Assembly (NCBI GenBank): GCA_941918925.1
Contig: OW799233.1
Span: forward strand, 124,210,833 to 124,274,832
DNA from: Phyto melanocephala
Taxonomy: Eukaryota > Arthropoda > Insecta > Diptera > Rhinophoridae
DNA: 64,000 bases
Reading direction: 5' to 3'
The position numbers and the translations under genes are program-made. The notes beneath the pieces are model-generated. The model ran no database searches and had not been told where the DNA came from. It was given only the letters and a program-made list of their open reading frames with translations. This document shows, piece by piece, positions 32,491 to 45,347 of this stretch (its first letter is position 1; each line of letters opens with the position of its first letter).

Positions 32491-33406
32491 CAGGGTGGGG
32501 CAAAAGTCGCGAATGGGGTTTAAAACAGTCATAACTTTTTTAATTTTTAATTTTTAATTTTTTTTTTTTTTTTACAAAATAATAAAATATGATATTGGGA
32601 GATTTTTTAAATTTAGGTGTGAAAGATAACGCCACGTAAGTGAGCACCATTTTCAGCCTCGCAAAGTTGAGCTCTTTTAATAGCATTTTCCATGACACGA
32701 GTCAGAGTATCTGGCTGCAACGCTCTTATTTCGGCTCGAATATTCTCTTTGAGCTGTGCAAGTGTTCTGGGTTTATTTATATACACCTTCTCTTTCAAAT
32801 ATCCCCAAAGGAAATAATCTGGTGCTGTTAAATCCGGCGAACGGGCAGGCCAATTGAATGCTGAATTTTTGGAAAATAAACGTTCGCCAAAAATCTGCCT
32901 TAGGAGCTGCATAGTGGCTCGAGCAGTGTGTGCAGTGGCCCCATCTTGTTGGAACCACATCTCTCGATTGTCAGAAAGAGCTGGCCTTAAAAAATGTTGG
33001 ACAATATCTCGATATCGCTCGCCATTTACCGTTACACCATTTCCATCAACACTCTCCATAACGCGTTAAATATTTGCTTCACTAATTACAGAATGTGGTC
33101 TTCCGCTTCGTGGAAGATCCCTCACTGAGCCTTGTTTCTGAAAACGTGTCACTAAGCGTCGAATCATTGATTCGGATGGTGAATTCCGCACATTAAAATG
33201 ACGACGATAGGCTCGTTGAGTTTGAATTATTGATCGATGATGTTCAAAATAAAGTTCTATGATTTTGGTTCGCTGGATAACGTTGTAACCCTCCATAATT
33301 AATCTCCCAGATGTATTTTACAAGTCCTAAAAAGAAAAATAAAAAAAAATTAAATTAGAAAAGTTATTAATTTTTCAAATCCCTTTGCGACTTTTGTCCC
33401 ACCCTC
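32491..33406 (-). mobile_element. Mariner-like transposon, second family, internally deleted
   Basis: The inverted ends are CAGGGTGGGGCAAAAGTCGC at 32491 and GCGACTTTTGTCCCACCCT ending near 33405. TA lies at 32489-32490 and 33407-33408. The two coding pieces of its transposase sit tail to head with the middle removed. Confidence 0.9.
32613..33296 (-). pseudogene. Mariner-family transposase lacking its central part
   Basis: The N-terminal piece (33066-33296) starts MEGYNVIQRTKIIELYFEHH and contains SESMIRRLVTRFQKQGSVRD and the GRPHSV linker: an intact DNA-binding region of 76 residues. After SEANI there is a stop. The catalytic piece resumes at NGVTVNGERYRDIVQ, followed by MWFQQDGATAHTARATM (second Asp), WPARSPDLTAPDYFLWGYLK (third Asp) and C-terminal YINKPRTLAQLKENI, ending FHT at a stop. 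The region with the first Asp (FSDEAHF equivalent) is deleted. By count 36 residues separate the second and third Asp, as in the other families here. Confidence 0.9.
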
Positions 33407-33577
33407 TACAAATGAACAATACAATAAACTTTAATTTAATTTATTTATTTGTTGAATTTTTTGTCCTCAAGCAAATTGTTCATACATGGACCTTTTAAGG
33501 ATTTAGTTAGTACAACCATATATTACTATCTCAATAAATTAAACCTAGTGGAAATTGAGGATGGATTGTTTCCAATA

Positions 33578-33838
33578 TATATATGTGGTTTTCATGGGCA
33601 ACCGCGTATGTTCATTTTATACGATTTTGAGTTAATAATGCCATATTGCTAGGTTTTAAACGGCCTTTACTTGGTTTTAAAATGTTCTCAAATATGATGA
33701 CCCATTCCGATTTTTTAATGGCATAACAACGTAACTTTTATATATATTCAAAAAGCGTTCAGCACTAACACGGTTTTGTAGCTCTCCTGAAAAATTTTAT
33801 TCTAAGACAAACGTGGTTGCCCATGAAAACCACAGATA
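33578..33838. mobile_element. MITE with GTGGTTTTCATGGGC palindromic ends
   Basis: GTGGTTTTCATGGGCAACCG at 33585 is matched by the inverted GTGGTTGCCCATGAAAACCA at about 33812-33831. Each end is itself an imperfect palindrome (GTGGTT..AACCAC). The interior (TTCAAAAAGCGTTCAGCACT, CCATTCCGATTTTTTAATGG) matches the split copy at 859-2802 in inverse orientation. Non-coding. Confidence 0.8.
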
Positions 33839-34063
33839 TACGACCAATAGACGATTAACGACGAAATAATATAAAGATTATATTTTATTTACTATCCTAC
33901 ATCCCTCAAGTTTTCCAAATACATTTTATGAATCTTACAATGATTATAAGAATCAACTACTTTTCACTTATAGTTATAAATATTTATGATTGTTAAATAA
34001 CTTTGATATTCGAACATTAAAATTTTTTAGCAAGCTTCGAAAGTGAAATAAAAAAAAAATTTA

Positions 34064-34282
34064 GGGCCATTATTACAACTTGCCTTTAGTTAAAGGTAGG
34101 ATTTTTTGTGCTCGATAAATAGCTTCGCATTATTACAACATCCATTTTTGATTGTAATTATTGTTAAAAATAATAATATTTAATAGATAAAAAAATAATA
34201 AATGAGGGCTTTACAATGCAAAGCTATTTATCGGTCCGACAAAATCCTGCCTGTAACTAAAGGCAAGTTGTAATAATGGCCC
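34064..34282. mobile_element. Harbinger-like MITE with about 70-bp inverted ends
   Basis: The left end GGGCCATTATTACAACTTGC then CTTTAGTTAAAGG continues to GATAAATAGCTT. It pairs with the right end over about 70 bp, leaving a short A/T-rich loop. The TTA duplication lies at 34061-34063 and 34283-34285. GGGCC-like ends with a 3-bp TWA duplication fit PIF/Harbinger. Only 219 bp and a strong foldback. Confidence 0.85.
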
Positions 34283-34285
34283 TTA

Positions 34286-36698
34286 ATGTATTAAAAACTT
34301 ATTTAGGCTCTGGCAAAAAAAAAAATGTACACAAATTTTTGTGATACTTTCAAAACTACAACAAGTTTTGAATGCTTTTACAAGGAAACTTAAGCTGAAA
34401 CAAAATTTGCATACTATGTGTGCTTGAAAATTTCAACAGTTTTTAAATATCGATCATTGATTGAAATTTCAGATAAAAATTTTTTATACACCAAAATTTA
34501 TTTATAATCTCCTTAAAACATTTTAAAATTCCGTTCTTAAAATATTGGAACTTTTATAATTTATAATTTTTTTTAAAACATTTTAAAATTCCTTTCTTTA
34601 AATATTGAAACTTTTACTAAGAATGTTAATGAATCCAGAATTTAACTTCAAAACCAATCACAATTTAAATAAATAAAATTTTTTTTTTTTAATCAGGTCA
34701 TCTTTAGAATTTAAATTCAATTAAAAAATCTATTCATTAAGGCCATTTCAAATCGAATTTAAAACATTTACCCATGTTTATTTTGACACATTATACTGCA
34801 CGCCTTATTTATAATAGCCAAGTTTAAACGAGAGATTTATGTACAAAACTTAAATCCAAAACACTTTTCTTTTTCTTACTTCACCATTATCAAAGACAGC
34901 ACGATCTTCTTTTTGATTTCTTATTGTGTTTAACCAATATTTAAAACTTACCTTTTATATTTTAAAATTTTTATAAAAATGTTTGCCTAATTCTTTGTGA
35001 CATTTTTGGACTCTGATTTGACTTTCCTTATAAACAACAAACATATTTAAAAAAAAAAAGAAAAACGATTTAACAACATTCAAACCTTGTTAATTTATCA
35101 TTTTTAGATCGTGTATTTATTACTTTTCTTTATTTGTATATTCCTTTCTCTCTTCCTCCGTTTGTAAAAGTAAATTTTTCACTCCTCACTCTCTGAATCA
35201 ATATCAGTGAAGTCAATAAAAACACCTGTTATTTGTGATTTGTTACAAGTAAGAGTAACAGTTAGAGTTGCCACACAGTTTTCGTACATATTTTTTCGTT
35301 CATATCATATTTATAAAATTATAAATTTATCTTTTTCACTAACTGACTATCTGGACTGATGCACGAGAACACAATTCCGACAATTGCTTTGTTTGTGCAA
35401 ACGAAATATTTAATCCATATCGTAAAAAACTAAAATAATAGTTTATGTCCCTGTTGAAAGTGCACAAATACCTTTTTGCCATTCGGATAAAAATCCAAGC
35501 CCGGACATCTTTTTTGGCGAATGTTCGTCGAGTGCGCACCAACACGCAAGAAATTAAAAATAGCAAAACACTATAGGGTCAGGATAAGGGTAAACCATGC
35601 GGATGAGAAGAGTTTCAAATAGGTGAAATTCACACACCAACATTAGGCTTTAAATGTTGTTCTCCTATTCTAAGCATAAATAAAAAAATTTTTAGTTACA
35701 TTTTGTTAGATAACTTACAAAAAAAAGTAAAAAACCGATTTTTAGGGTCTTACTCCAGGAGTATGTTATAGCCGGCGTCGAGATTAATACATTTGCGATG
35801 TTTGAATATTTCGATTTTCAAAATGAACGAAAAAGGCACAAAAAATTACAATTTCCCCTATACAATACTTAACAACTTTAAATTAATACATCTCAATTAC
35901 TAGAGCTAACCCAGCGAAACGCCGGGATTCGCATAACTTTTTTACTGATATAACTTTTCCCGATGTGCAGAGCCCCTGCCGATTTGGGTTGTCACACATT
36001 GTTTTCAATAGTAAATTAATAAGTGACGGATTGGTAGTAAATATTTGTATAATTTTAATAGTTTTCGGACAAATTATTATTTCATATATAAAAAATCGCC
36101 AACTTTTTATATAAACCTCTAAATCTGGCAACGTAATTTACTTATCAGTTTGTATTACAATGGCGTTAGGCTGAAAACTGCTTTTTCTTTATGTTTTTAG
36201 TTTTTCTAACTTTTTCGTTGTAATCAGGCATTTTGGGGGTTGTCCCACAAACTCCGTTTTTTATTTTTTTTATAGGTGGGATGGTAGTAAATAAAATTTT
36301 TGTGTTTCGTGTTTGTTAAACTTTAATTTTTTTTGTGGTTTGTTATTTTATATTTTTTAACTTTTTTCGCTTTAAAACCGCTATAGTGCATTGTTTTGGT
36401 TGTTATTGATGGTGTTTTTTTTTTTTTGATTAACATTGTATGTTTGCGATTTTTGTTGGTTAATTTAAGATAAAATGTAAAGTTTCTTTTTGGAAAACTT
36501 ACATTAAGGTGCAAAATTTTTATTTTCGAATTGAATTTTTTGCTTTATTTTTCGATTTTTTAAAATTTGGCATTCATTTATTAGATTATATTATTATTAC
36601 TATAGATATCTAAAACTGTTTTTTGAAAAAATACATTGTAGCTCAAAATGATTGATGATTTAAATAAGCCTTCATCACAAATAGAGCCAGTTAAAAAT
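34286..36698. other. About 2.4 kb with no recognised gene
   Basis: A local duplication of about 60 bp lies at 34510-34620 (AAACATTTTAAAATTCC twice). ACTAGAGCTAACCCAGCGAA then ACGCCGGG at 35898-35926 recalls the start of the ACTAG-type repeats at 21564 and 53443, but nothing downstream matches. No protein motif seen. Confidence 0.5.
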
Positions 36699-36928
36699 AA
36701 GTAACAGTGCTATATTCGGCCGTGCCGAATCTGATACATATATGTGTGAAATACATACGTACATACATATAAAAAACTAACATATTTATGTATATGTGTA
36801 TAAAAATATCCCATTTTAAAATTATAAATTAAGTTTACGTATGTATGTTTAAAAACAAAAATAAAAAAAAATAAAAAATAAAAAAAAAAACAATAAAAAT
36901 AAGAATAGTATATAAAATAAAAATATTA
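36699..36928 (-). mobile_element. DINE-like 3' fragment
   Basis: On the minus strand it ends with the intact hairpin ATTCGGC-ACG-GCCGAAT and AGCACTGTTACTT, a type II terminus. Upstream are the CATACGTAAACTTAATTTAT stretch and the A/T-homopolymer zone of type I/II elements. The 5' half is missing, and so is the GTGAAGGGTATATAAG block. Confidence 0.75.
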
Positions 36929-37930
36929 TGGTGTTGCAGTTAATGCTCTCATACTTCTTTTGGATTTTATCACATTTTACCTCAGTGATATTACCTATTG
37001 GTGAGATAACTGTTTGTCTTTGGTATCTCTTACTAGCCCTTGTCATTAGTCTAGTAGCGGACTAGGTCACTTCATACTTAAATCGGCTGATTTGAAAGTA
37101 CATTCTCAATAGCCAACATTGATGTGGTTCTGGCACTGTCTTTGAATCTTCTAAAGAGAATTTATATTTCTCTTTTTCTCTAAGTATGTCCCCCACATTA
37201 TTGAGACATATGTAAAGATTGGTCGTAGTACGCTCGTAGCCTATGCCTCATTTTGAGCCTATCGCCCTTCTGTAGAGGTCCCAAATTCTTTGAGCTTTCT
37301 ACACCCTTCTCTTTTTATTTTAATAAAAATTTCCCCTTTAAACGCGTAAGCTGGATCCGAACTTGGGAGTTGGCCTCCCAAATATGTATGCATTTCTATT
37401 GGGCTAACTGATTTCAAGAACTAACGATTGGCACATTTTAAAATATATACACATGTTTTATGAACAGTTTTTGTAATACATTCATATGAATGTATTCATT
37501 TTTATTACTGAAATTACATACTTTCTGTATAATTAAGGTATTTAATTTTCTACTCCCACATCTGCTGCACTCTAGCATTTTTTTCTTTCTTTCTTGGCTT
37601 TTAACTACATGTTTTGTATAATCTTCAACATCTGACGCTAAGTCATTTTAGGACAGAAAAGTTAAGTGAATTGGTTTAACAAAAATATTAAGCTAAAAGT
37701 TGTTGGCAATAACGAACAAACTCAGCTTTTTGTTCAGGTAAAATTTGTTGTCGCTTCCTCGTTATTTAATTTCTTAAACTAACTTTTAATTACCCTAAAA
37801 TCTAATAAAACTATATTAGCTACTTATATGTATTTAAAAAAAATCATGGCCAGCATAAAATGTTAATAAAAATCATCAAATATAAAATACGGGTTCATTA
37901 GAGACGTCTTGTTTGTTTTTGAAATGTTTT
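36929..37930. other. No gene; possible decayed LINE reverse-transcriptase trace
   Basis: On the minus strand around 37165-37260 one frame reads VLRPIFTYVSIMWGTYLEKK then a stop. This recalls the C-terminal part of non-LTR (R1/LOA/Jockey-type) reverse transcriptases. The match rests on about 20 residues only, with stops around it. The rest of the stretch shows nothing. Confidence 0.35.
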
Positions 37931-38479
37931 TATACCCTTCACCTGTGGTGCACAAGGGTATATATAGCTTTGTCATTCCGTTTGTAATTTCTACAATTTT
38001 CATTTCCGACCCCATAAAGTATATATTTTCTGAAAGCTTATGAATAGAGGAGTCGATTAAGCCCTGAAAAACCACGACCACCTCGTTTTTTTTCACAATT
38101 ACAACAACAACATACATACATGTAAAAAACATACCAAACAAAAAAAATTACAAAAAAAAAATATTAAAAATAAGAAAAAAATAATAAAAAAACTACAAAA
38201 AAAAAATTAAAAAAAAATTTTTAAAAATTTTTCTAAAAAATTTTTTTGAAAAAATTTAAAAAAAATATAAAAAAAAATAATAAAATATAAATAATATATT
38301 AAATAAAATAAAATTTTTTTGGCTCAGCTGGGATTCGATGCCACATTTATTCTAACGTGTACGTATGCACGTATTTTATATGGGATGAATGGTGATACAA
38401 ACAATTGTTATTGCATGACTACACGTTGTGAAGGGTATATAAGATTCGGCACGGCCGAATATAGCACTGTTACTTGTTT
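37931..38479 (+). mobile_element. Type II DINE-like element with internal deletion
   Basis: The 5' hairpin is TATACCCTTCACCTGTGGTG then CACAAGGGTATATA. The core is present, but GTCY and the following block are missing: AAGCCCTG is joined directly to AAAAACCACGACCACC. It ends with CAGCTGGGATTCGATGCCAC, GTGAAGGGTATATAAG, the perfect hairpin and AGCACTGTTACTTGTTT. Confidence 0.9.
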
Positions 38480-38725
38480 AATTTATTTTATTTTTTTTTA
38501 TTTTTTTTATTTTTTTTTTGATTTTAAAGTTCATATGTCTTTAAAATATTCTTTTTTGCGCTGAACTGCCCACATCTTCTTAACACAGAAATTCTAGTTT
38601 CTAGTACATATTTTATATATTTAGACGAAAATATGAATATTAATTTTTATTATAGAAAAAAAAAAATTATAATTTAGTTTTATGCAAAATGGTTATGCAA
38701 AAGAGGTGTTTTTTGTTTGTTTGTA

Positions 38726-39180
38726 AACTAGAACTGAATTAGAACTGAAGTAGAACCAATCTAGAACTGAATAAGAACTGAACTAGTGCTGAACAAGAAC
38801 TGTAACTGAACTCAAACTTACCTAGTACTGAAAAAGAATTTAATTAAAAACTGAACTAGATCTGAACTAGAACTGAACAAGTGCTGAACAATAACTACAA
38901 CTGAACCAAAATAAAAGTCAAAGTGACGAGAAACTGAACTAGAGCTAAATAAGTATTAAATATGGAGCCAAAATATGGCAATTGATCACGATCGAAATTT
39001 TACTCGACCGATAGAGTTCGCTATGCTTTAGGTATAGAGATTCTAATAAGAATTTTCAAATTTCGATCACGTTCGAATGCCGTAATTTGCCCCACGTACT
39101 AGAACTGAAGTAGAACCGAACGGCTACAGTAAAACTAAACTAATACTCTACTAGAACTATGTAGGACTGAACTATAACTG
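38726..39180. repeat. AACTGAACTAG-type 12-bp minisatellite with an insertion
   Basis: Diverged units of AGAACTGAACTA run from about 38726 to 38945 and resume at about 39097-39180. Between them (about 38962-39096) lies a small palindromic segment. It opens TGGAGCCAAAATATGGCAAT and closes with the inverse of TGGGGCAAATTACGGCATTC, both sharing GATCGAAATTT. This is a possible miniature foldback element. Confidence 0.7.
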
Positions 39181-41334
39181 TATACTTTTAAATCACCCTT
39201 TCTAATAACGTGAGCTTTAATTTTAATATTAGCTTTCGTCACACTGACATAAAAAATCGTTTAAAATATAAATAAAGCTTCTTAACATGTCTTTTAATCA
39301 TTAAATGTTTTGGCTTCTTTTTAAATTCGAAACAATGTTGTAAGATTTATTTAATCTTTTTTAAGGTCTATACCAGTCATGAGCATTAACAAATTCCTTA
39401 GAAGTTTATGCAAAAATGTGGTTTCAAATTTGCCGTGATTTTTTTGTGATTTTTTTTTTCGCTACCTCTAAAAAATAAAAAGCCTTTTCGGTCGGTCTGT
39501 CTGTCTGTGTGTCAATATGTTTAAACCAGTAAAAGCTAAAGAAACAAATTTTATCAATTGAATATAAGAAGTTAGTACAATGTAGGTAATGGTGGTATGT
39601 TTGAGACTAGCATGCAACCATTTATGAATAGATTTAGTATTTTGCGCTGCCACTGCTGTTGTATTTATTGTTTTTAAGTTAAGAAACGACATAATAATGT
39701 ATGGTTGAATATTATTTTGTCTTATTTATGGGTTTTCGTTACAAAGACACAACAACAACGACTAAAAAAGTAAGTGGGTTGTCTCACAAATAAAACAAAA
39801 TGTTGCAGTTATTTTTATTTATGTTTATGGTTGTAATAACTCGACATGAAAATTGAAACCAATAACCAAATACCACCTAAGCAGCAGCAGGGTGTTTTAA
39901 GTCTCTCCCGCTATAAACAAAATTTTATTAGATGGGGAAGAAAGTGTTTGCTTGCAGCTAGGAGCTTAAGGCTTAAGCTGGAAAACTTAGATTTTTATAT
40001 CTATTAAAGTTAAGGTTAACATTTCAAGATTTAAAGCAAAGAAGATAGAAGCTAAAAACGAAGTTAGGCTAAAAACACACTTAGAAAAATTGCAATCAAA
40101 TACTTATACGTATTATTGGTGAAGAGCATTTAAAAATATAAGATTGGGCACAGCCAATTATAACTTGCTTAATTACTTATTTCTTAATGTCTCACTTTTT
40201 TCCCTTAGTTCTTCACAATCGTAAATGAATATGGAAAATCTTTTCTTAGAAAAATAAAATACAGTGACCTATAAACCATAAATTTCATAATTCACTTCTT
40301 AACAACACAACCAAATTACAATAAGTAATTTATAACTTCAATCGATATGCAAGTAGAGCAGTAAACCCTTGCTATTCAACAAGTAATTTGTGCTCAAACA
40401 ATAGAACGAACAAAACACCCACTCCCAACAATATCTAATCAGTGTTTCATATACATATTGAGTACTACTCTAAAATGACGATCATTGTGAGTGGTGATCA
40501 TTAAACGAACACAACACAAATCCCAAAACAATAAATGAAATGTGTGAAAGTCTTAGATATAACCAAATGTCGTATCAATTTATGTTTTTTAAAATCTAAG
40601 TAAAGGAATTCTTAGTTTTTGTTCGCACTACCAGACTTTTGAAAGCCAGCAATTTTTTTAATGGGTCACTTCAAATCAATACACTTCTTCTTAGATTTTG
40701 TTGAACTTTTTTTCATGCTAGATTTTTTTGTTCTTGTTGTCCAAAATTAATTTTAATATTATTCATTCTTCTGTGATTTCTTTTCTTTTTTTAGTTTTAT
40801 GATTCATTTTTTTTGGTCTCTTTGGTTTTTTTTTGTATATTTTGTTAAACGTCGTTCTTTCTTGGTTTAAGGTAGAAAGAGATTTGTACCCGCATAATCT
40901 CGCCAAAACTATTGTGATTTTTAGTTGTATAGATTTTAAGTAGGTGGTTTCATCTTTAACGTAATTGTAATTCTGAAACAAGTTTCTAATTATTTTGTTG
41001 CTCGATCATGTAGTTGTTAAGGGGAATAATTATAAGATGTAGTTCTCTTCTTCGGCTTGTTACGTTTCTGTCTTTATTACCGACTAAAATAGGTGTTTAG
41101 AGTTTATTTAATTTATTGTTATGGAATATTTTTTTATAAACATTTAAATATTAAAATCACTATGTATCAGATTATGGTTAGTAATGGTATGTCCATTTTA
41201 GTTAATCTAGTTTGGCAATTCAACTTATTTTGCTTAACCAGAGTTTATTAATAGATAAAAAAATGTTTATTAATATTTATTAAATAGTTTTAGTAATAAA
41301 AGTGTTCTACTTGTTGTGGTTCGAGACCTCTTTT
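39181..41334. other. No recognised gene; DINE tail near 40120-40172
   Basis: ATATAAGATTGGGCACAGCC then AATTATAACTTGC at about 40137-40170 is a decayed DINE 3' end on the plus strand. The remainder is AT-rich with no recognisable protein or RNA. Confidence 0.5.
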
Positions 41335-41699
41335 TATACCCTTCACACAGTGAAAAAGGGTATATATAGGTTTGTCATTCCGTGTGAAATTTCTACAATT
41401 ATCATTTCCGACCCCATAAAGTATATATTTTCTGAAAGCTTATGAATAGGGGAGTCGATTAAGCTCTGTCAGTCTGACCGTATGTCCGTGTGTATGTTGA
41501 AATCAACTTTTTCAAGCCCCCCGAAATCGCTTGGACCCGGGTGAGGTAATAAAATATCAGAAATATTCGGGAGTAGATCGGTATTGAAAATCAGAAACAT
41601 CGGTACATAAACAACTGAGATATGAGCAAAAACCCACGACCACCTCGATTTTTTGTTTACAAAAACAACATTACAACAACAACATACATACAAACTTGT

Positions 41700-42265
41700 C
41701 AGTGTTGCCGTTTTCACTGCGATCGCAGTTTTTCACTGCGATTTGCCCGTCGTCACTGCGTAACTGCGTTTTTTTTTAATATCACTGCGTTTTTCAGTTT
41801 TTGGTAGTTTTTTTTTTTTTTGATCAACAACGGCTTAACATGATTTACCTCAAACGTGTATAACACGTAAGTCTGTGAATGCTATAACACAACGAGATAA
41901 AATTGTCACCACCCTGTTAAAAATATAGCAGCTAGATGGCAACATTTTCTGCTGTTACGTTACGTTGCAGTTGACTGATTAGGTCTTGAATTAAAATATC
42001 AAAAATCCCGTTAGAAAAACATAAACAAACTATTTCGTGAAAAAAATATTTGCTTTTCAGTCCATTTAATTAATTTTTATATTGCTTCGAAATGAATGGG
42101 TAAGTTGGCGTTTAAAAAAGGGCAAAAAAGTGTTAAAAAAGTGAAAAAAATTTCCTTTTTTTGGTCCAAACGAAAACGACATTATTTTATTTCTCGTCAC
42201 TGCGCTTCACTGCGTTTTTTTTTGTCGATTTCACTGCGAAAAAAAGTTGGTCGGCGGCAACATTG
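41700..42265. mobile_element. hAT-type MITE (second copy)
   Basis: This is the same family as 14370-14910, with CAGTGTTGCCG at the left and CGGCGGCAACATTG at the right. The 8-bp duplication is AAACTTGT at 41692-41699 and AAACTTTT at 42266-42273. The host DINE continues exactly across it. The interior matches the first copy closely, including ACTGATTAGGTCTTGAATTA. Confidence 0.92.
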
Positions 42266-43252
42266 AAACTTTTATATTGGTTAGAGTAAACGTGGGATGG
42301 AAATCCAGCTGAGCCAAAAAATTTTTTTTTTTATTTTTATATTTTTTTTTAAATATTTTTTTTATTATACCCACCACCAAAAAAATGGTGGGGGTATATT
42401 CATTTTGTCATTCCGTTTGTAACACATCGAAATATACATTTTAGACCCCATAAAGTATATATATTCTGAATCGGGGTTTGATTTGATGACGATCTAGCTA
42501 TGTCCGTCCGTCTGTCCGTCTGTTGAAAGCACGATAGAGGTCGCACCGAAAAAGCTAGAGGGCTCAAATTTTGTCAGAATCTTTCTTATAGACAAGGTTT
42601 GTTTGGTATTGAAAATGGGCTAAATCGGAATATTAGGAAGAGAGTTATAGCTCGTAAAGCAAGAATAGGTCGAAAAAACCGTGTCCTGCTAACATCGAAT
42701 AAAATGGAATTGTGTCCAAACGGATAAACGTAGTGTCATGAAACTCGGATATATATTTCTCGAGTCAAAAGAATATTTCTCCCCAAAAATTGTTTAAATC
42801 TATGCATTACAAAAGGAGTTATAGATCAAAATGTACGAAAATTTATACTGCACAGTGTATATTTTAAATTTAAAACGTAATAAAACTGACAAAACCATAT
42901 GTATGATTCTGAAATTTTGCAAACATGGCTTTTTAGTCAAAGTCTTCGTTATAACGGAAGATAAATGTGCCACGCCCACTTTTTTCTTTAAATTTTTATA
43001 AAAATATATAAGTCTTATATATTAGCATTTATTCATTGAAGACAGCATCATTTGTTGAAGGCGCCACTACATTTTGCAAACAATGAGGATGATTGATGTC
43101 TTTGCTAAATATCACGTAGAACACTAGATGGCTCTAGTAATATTTTTGATAACATCCTAAAAATGTGCATCAGTAGATTTAAAATATGTATTTGAATATT
43201 TAAAATACATTTTTTAACTAAATTATATTTTTATCTATCTACTCTTTTGTAA

Positions 43253-43410
43253 AAGGTGGCTAAATTTTAGGGGTGATTTTGGTGATTTTGAATAAAACAC
43301 AAATTATTTAGGAAATTATTATCATATATTTTTATAATGATAATATGTGTATGGTTTAATTATGTATGAAATAAAATATCGGCGAAATGGCCGCCGCACA
43401 GTGGACCATT
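43253..43410 (-). mobile_element. Mariner 3'-end fragment
   Basis: GTGATTTTGAATAAAACACA then AATTATTTAGGAAATTATTA and AAATATCGGCGAAATGGCCG match the left part of the derivative at 44991-45347. This is the untranslated and C-terminal-coding end of a mariner-like transposon. The other end was not found. Confidence 0.6.
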
Positions 43411-44990
43411 CTACGAGAAGGCGGCCAAAACTAATTTTTTCATTTGAATGTAGACAGTAAATAGTGTACCTAGTGAGCCAAAAAATTGAAACTTTATTTC
43501 ACATACATATATTACCGAGAACAGGGTGATTCAAAATAAAAATTTTAAGTATTTTGCTAAAACGGGAAATTTATTAGTAAGATTTTGAGTTTTAAACTTC
43601 TAGTTTTGTATAATTGTAAAATTTGTTAACCATTAGTACATGAAAATAAATTGTTTATAATGTTTAGAAATAATTTTTTTTTTATTTTTAGGTTCAAATT
43701 TTCATAAATTCCCATTTTTAATACACCATAACTTCTAGAGAACATAAGATAACAAAAAGAAATTAGCACCATTTGGTAGATAAAACTCTCCTCTATACCC
43801 CTATATCCCATTGTATACCCGGGACGATCCGATAGTGATCACCAGACCAATTTTTGTGACACAAGGTCAAATATTTTTTGCAAAATTTTAGTAAAAGAGC
43901 TAAACAAATTTTTTTGTAAAGTGTTTTTTTTTTAAGTATTTTAGTTTTTATATCCGCAACCAAAAAAATGGTATATATATATTCTTAATCGGGGTTTTAT
44001 TTGATGACGATCTAGCAATGTCCGTCCGTCTGTCCGTCTGTTAAAAGCACTATAGAGACCCCATCGAAAAAGCTAGTGGGCTCAAATTTTGCCAGAATAT
44101 GTCTAATACACAAGGTTTGTTTGGAATAAAAATTGGCTAAATCTGAATATAAGAAAGAAAGTTATAGCTCGTAATGCAAGATTAGGTCGAAAGAACCGTG
44201 TCCTTCCAACATCGAATAAAATGGTGTTGTGTCCACCAGCATCAACGTAGAGACATGAAACTACAGATATAAACTACCTGAGTAAAAACAATATTTTTAC
44301 CCAAAAATTGTTTAAATGCATGAATTAGGAAGGGAGTTAGAGATCAAAATGTATGAAAATTTATACCGCGCAGTGTATTTTTCAGTATGTTCAAAATTTT
44401 AAACCTAATAAGAGTGACAAAATTTGATCTACGATTCTGCAGGAATTGCTTTTTGGTCAAAGGCTTTGTTCTGACGGAAAATAAATGTGACACGCCCACT
44501 TGTACGCCCACCTCCCATACAACGTTTTCTCTCAAATTCTTATAATTTCTCTATAAATCGAGATTTTGGAATAGTAAAGGACTATATTGAAATATCTAAG
44601 TTGTATTTATTAGTATAAATAACTTCGACACACCTACTATAACGCCCACTTTTCACATTATCTACTGTTAATGAAATTTAAATTTATAAAACCGACAAAA
44701 TTAGAGGTATGATGATAAAATTTGCTATGGAAATCCTTCTAGTCAATGTTTCTGGTATGTCAGAAAACTTAGGTGACACGCCCACTCTTACGCCCACATC
44801 CTATATAATGCTTTATCTCGAACTCAGATAATTTCTCAATGAATAAAGATTTTGGAATAATAAAGGACTATATTGAAATATCTAAGTTATATTTATTAGC
44901 AGAAATTTTACTGACACGCTTACTTTAACGCCCACTTTCACTGAAACACTAAATTTACGAAAACATTTTAGCAGCATATCGAAGTTATAA

Positions 44991-45347
44991 AGGGTGGTGA
45001 AATTTTAAGGGCCGATGTTGATTTTGAATAAAACACAAATTATTTAGGAAATTATTATCATTGCTTTTTGTAATGATAATATTTGTATGGTTCAATTATG
45101 TATGGAACAAAATATCGGCCAAATGGCCCCCGCGACCTCAACGGCACACCTCGATCCGATAGTCCAAATTTTTAATAACACTGTTGATGCTCAATTGTTG
45201 GGCACGATGATGAGTCAAAGTTGACTGTTTTTTTGCCACACTATCGTGAAAAACAGGAATGCTTCTTATTTAACGAATTAAGAAGGCATTCATAGATGTT
45301 CTAACATTTTATACAGACCTGTTTTAAATTTAAAATTTAACCACCCT
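44991..45347 (-). mobile_element. Mariner-like deletion derivative, third family
   Basis: The inverted ends are AGGGTGGTGAAATTTTAAGG at 44991 and TTAAAATTTAACCACCCT ending at 45347. TA or near-TA flanks both. Only the 3' part of the gene remains: the minus-strand code for a C-terminal end before the ATGGCCCCCGCGACCTC stretch. It interrupts the type IV DINE. Confidence 0.75.

Noticed and set aside
42960..45000. Relationship between CACGCCCAC motifs in the type IV DINE and the GGGCGTGG units at 21.6 and 53.5 kb
   Set aside because: Only the short motif is shared; flanking unit sequence does not align.
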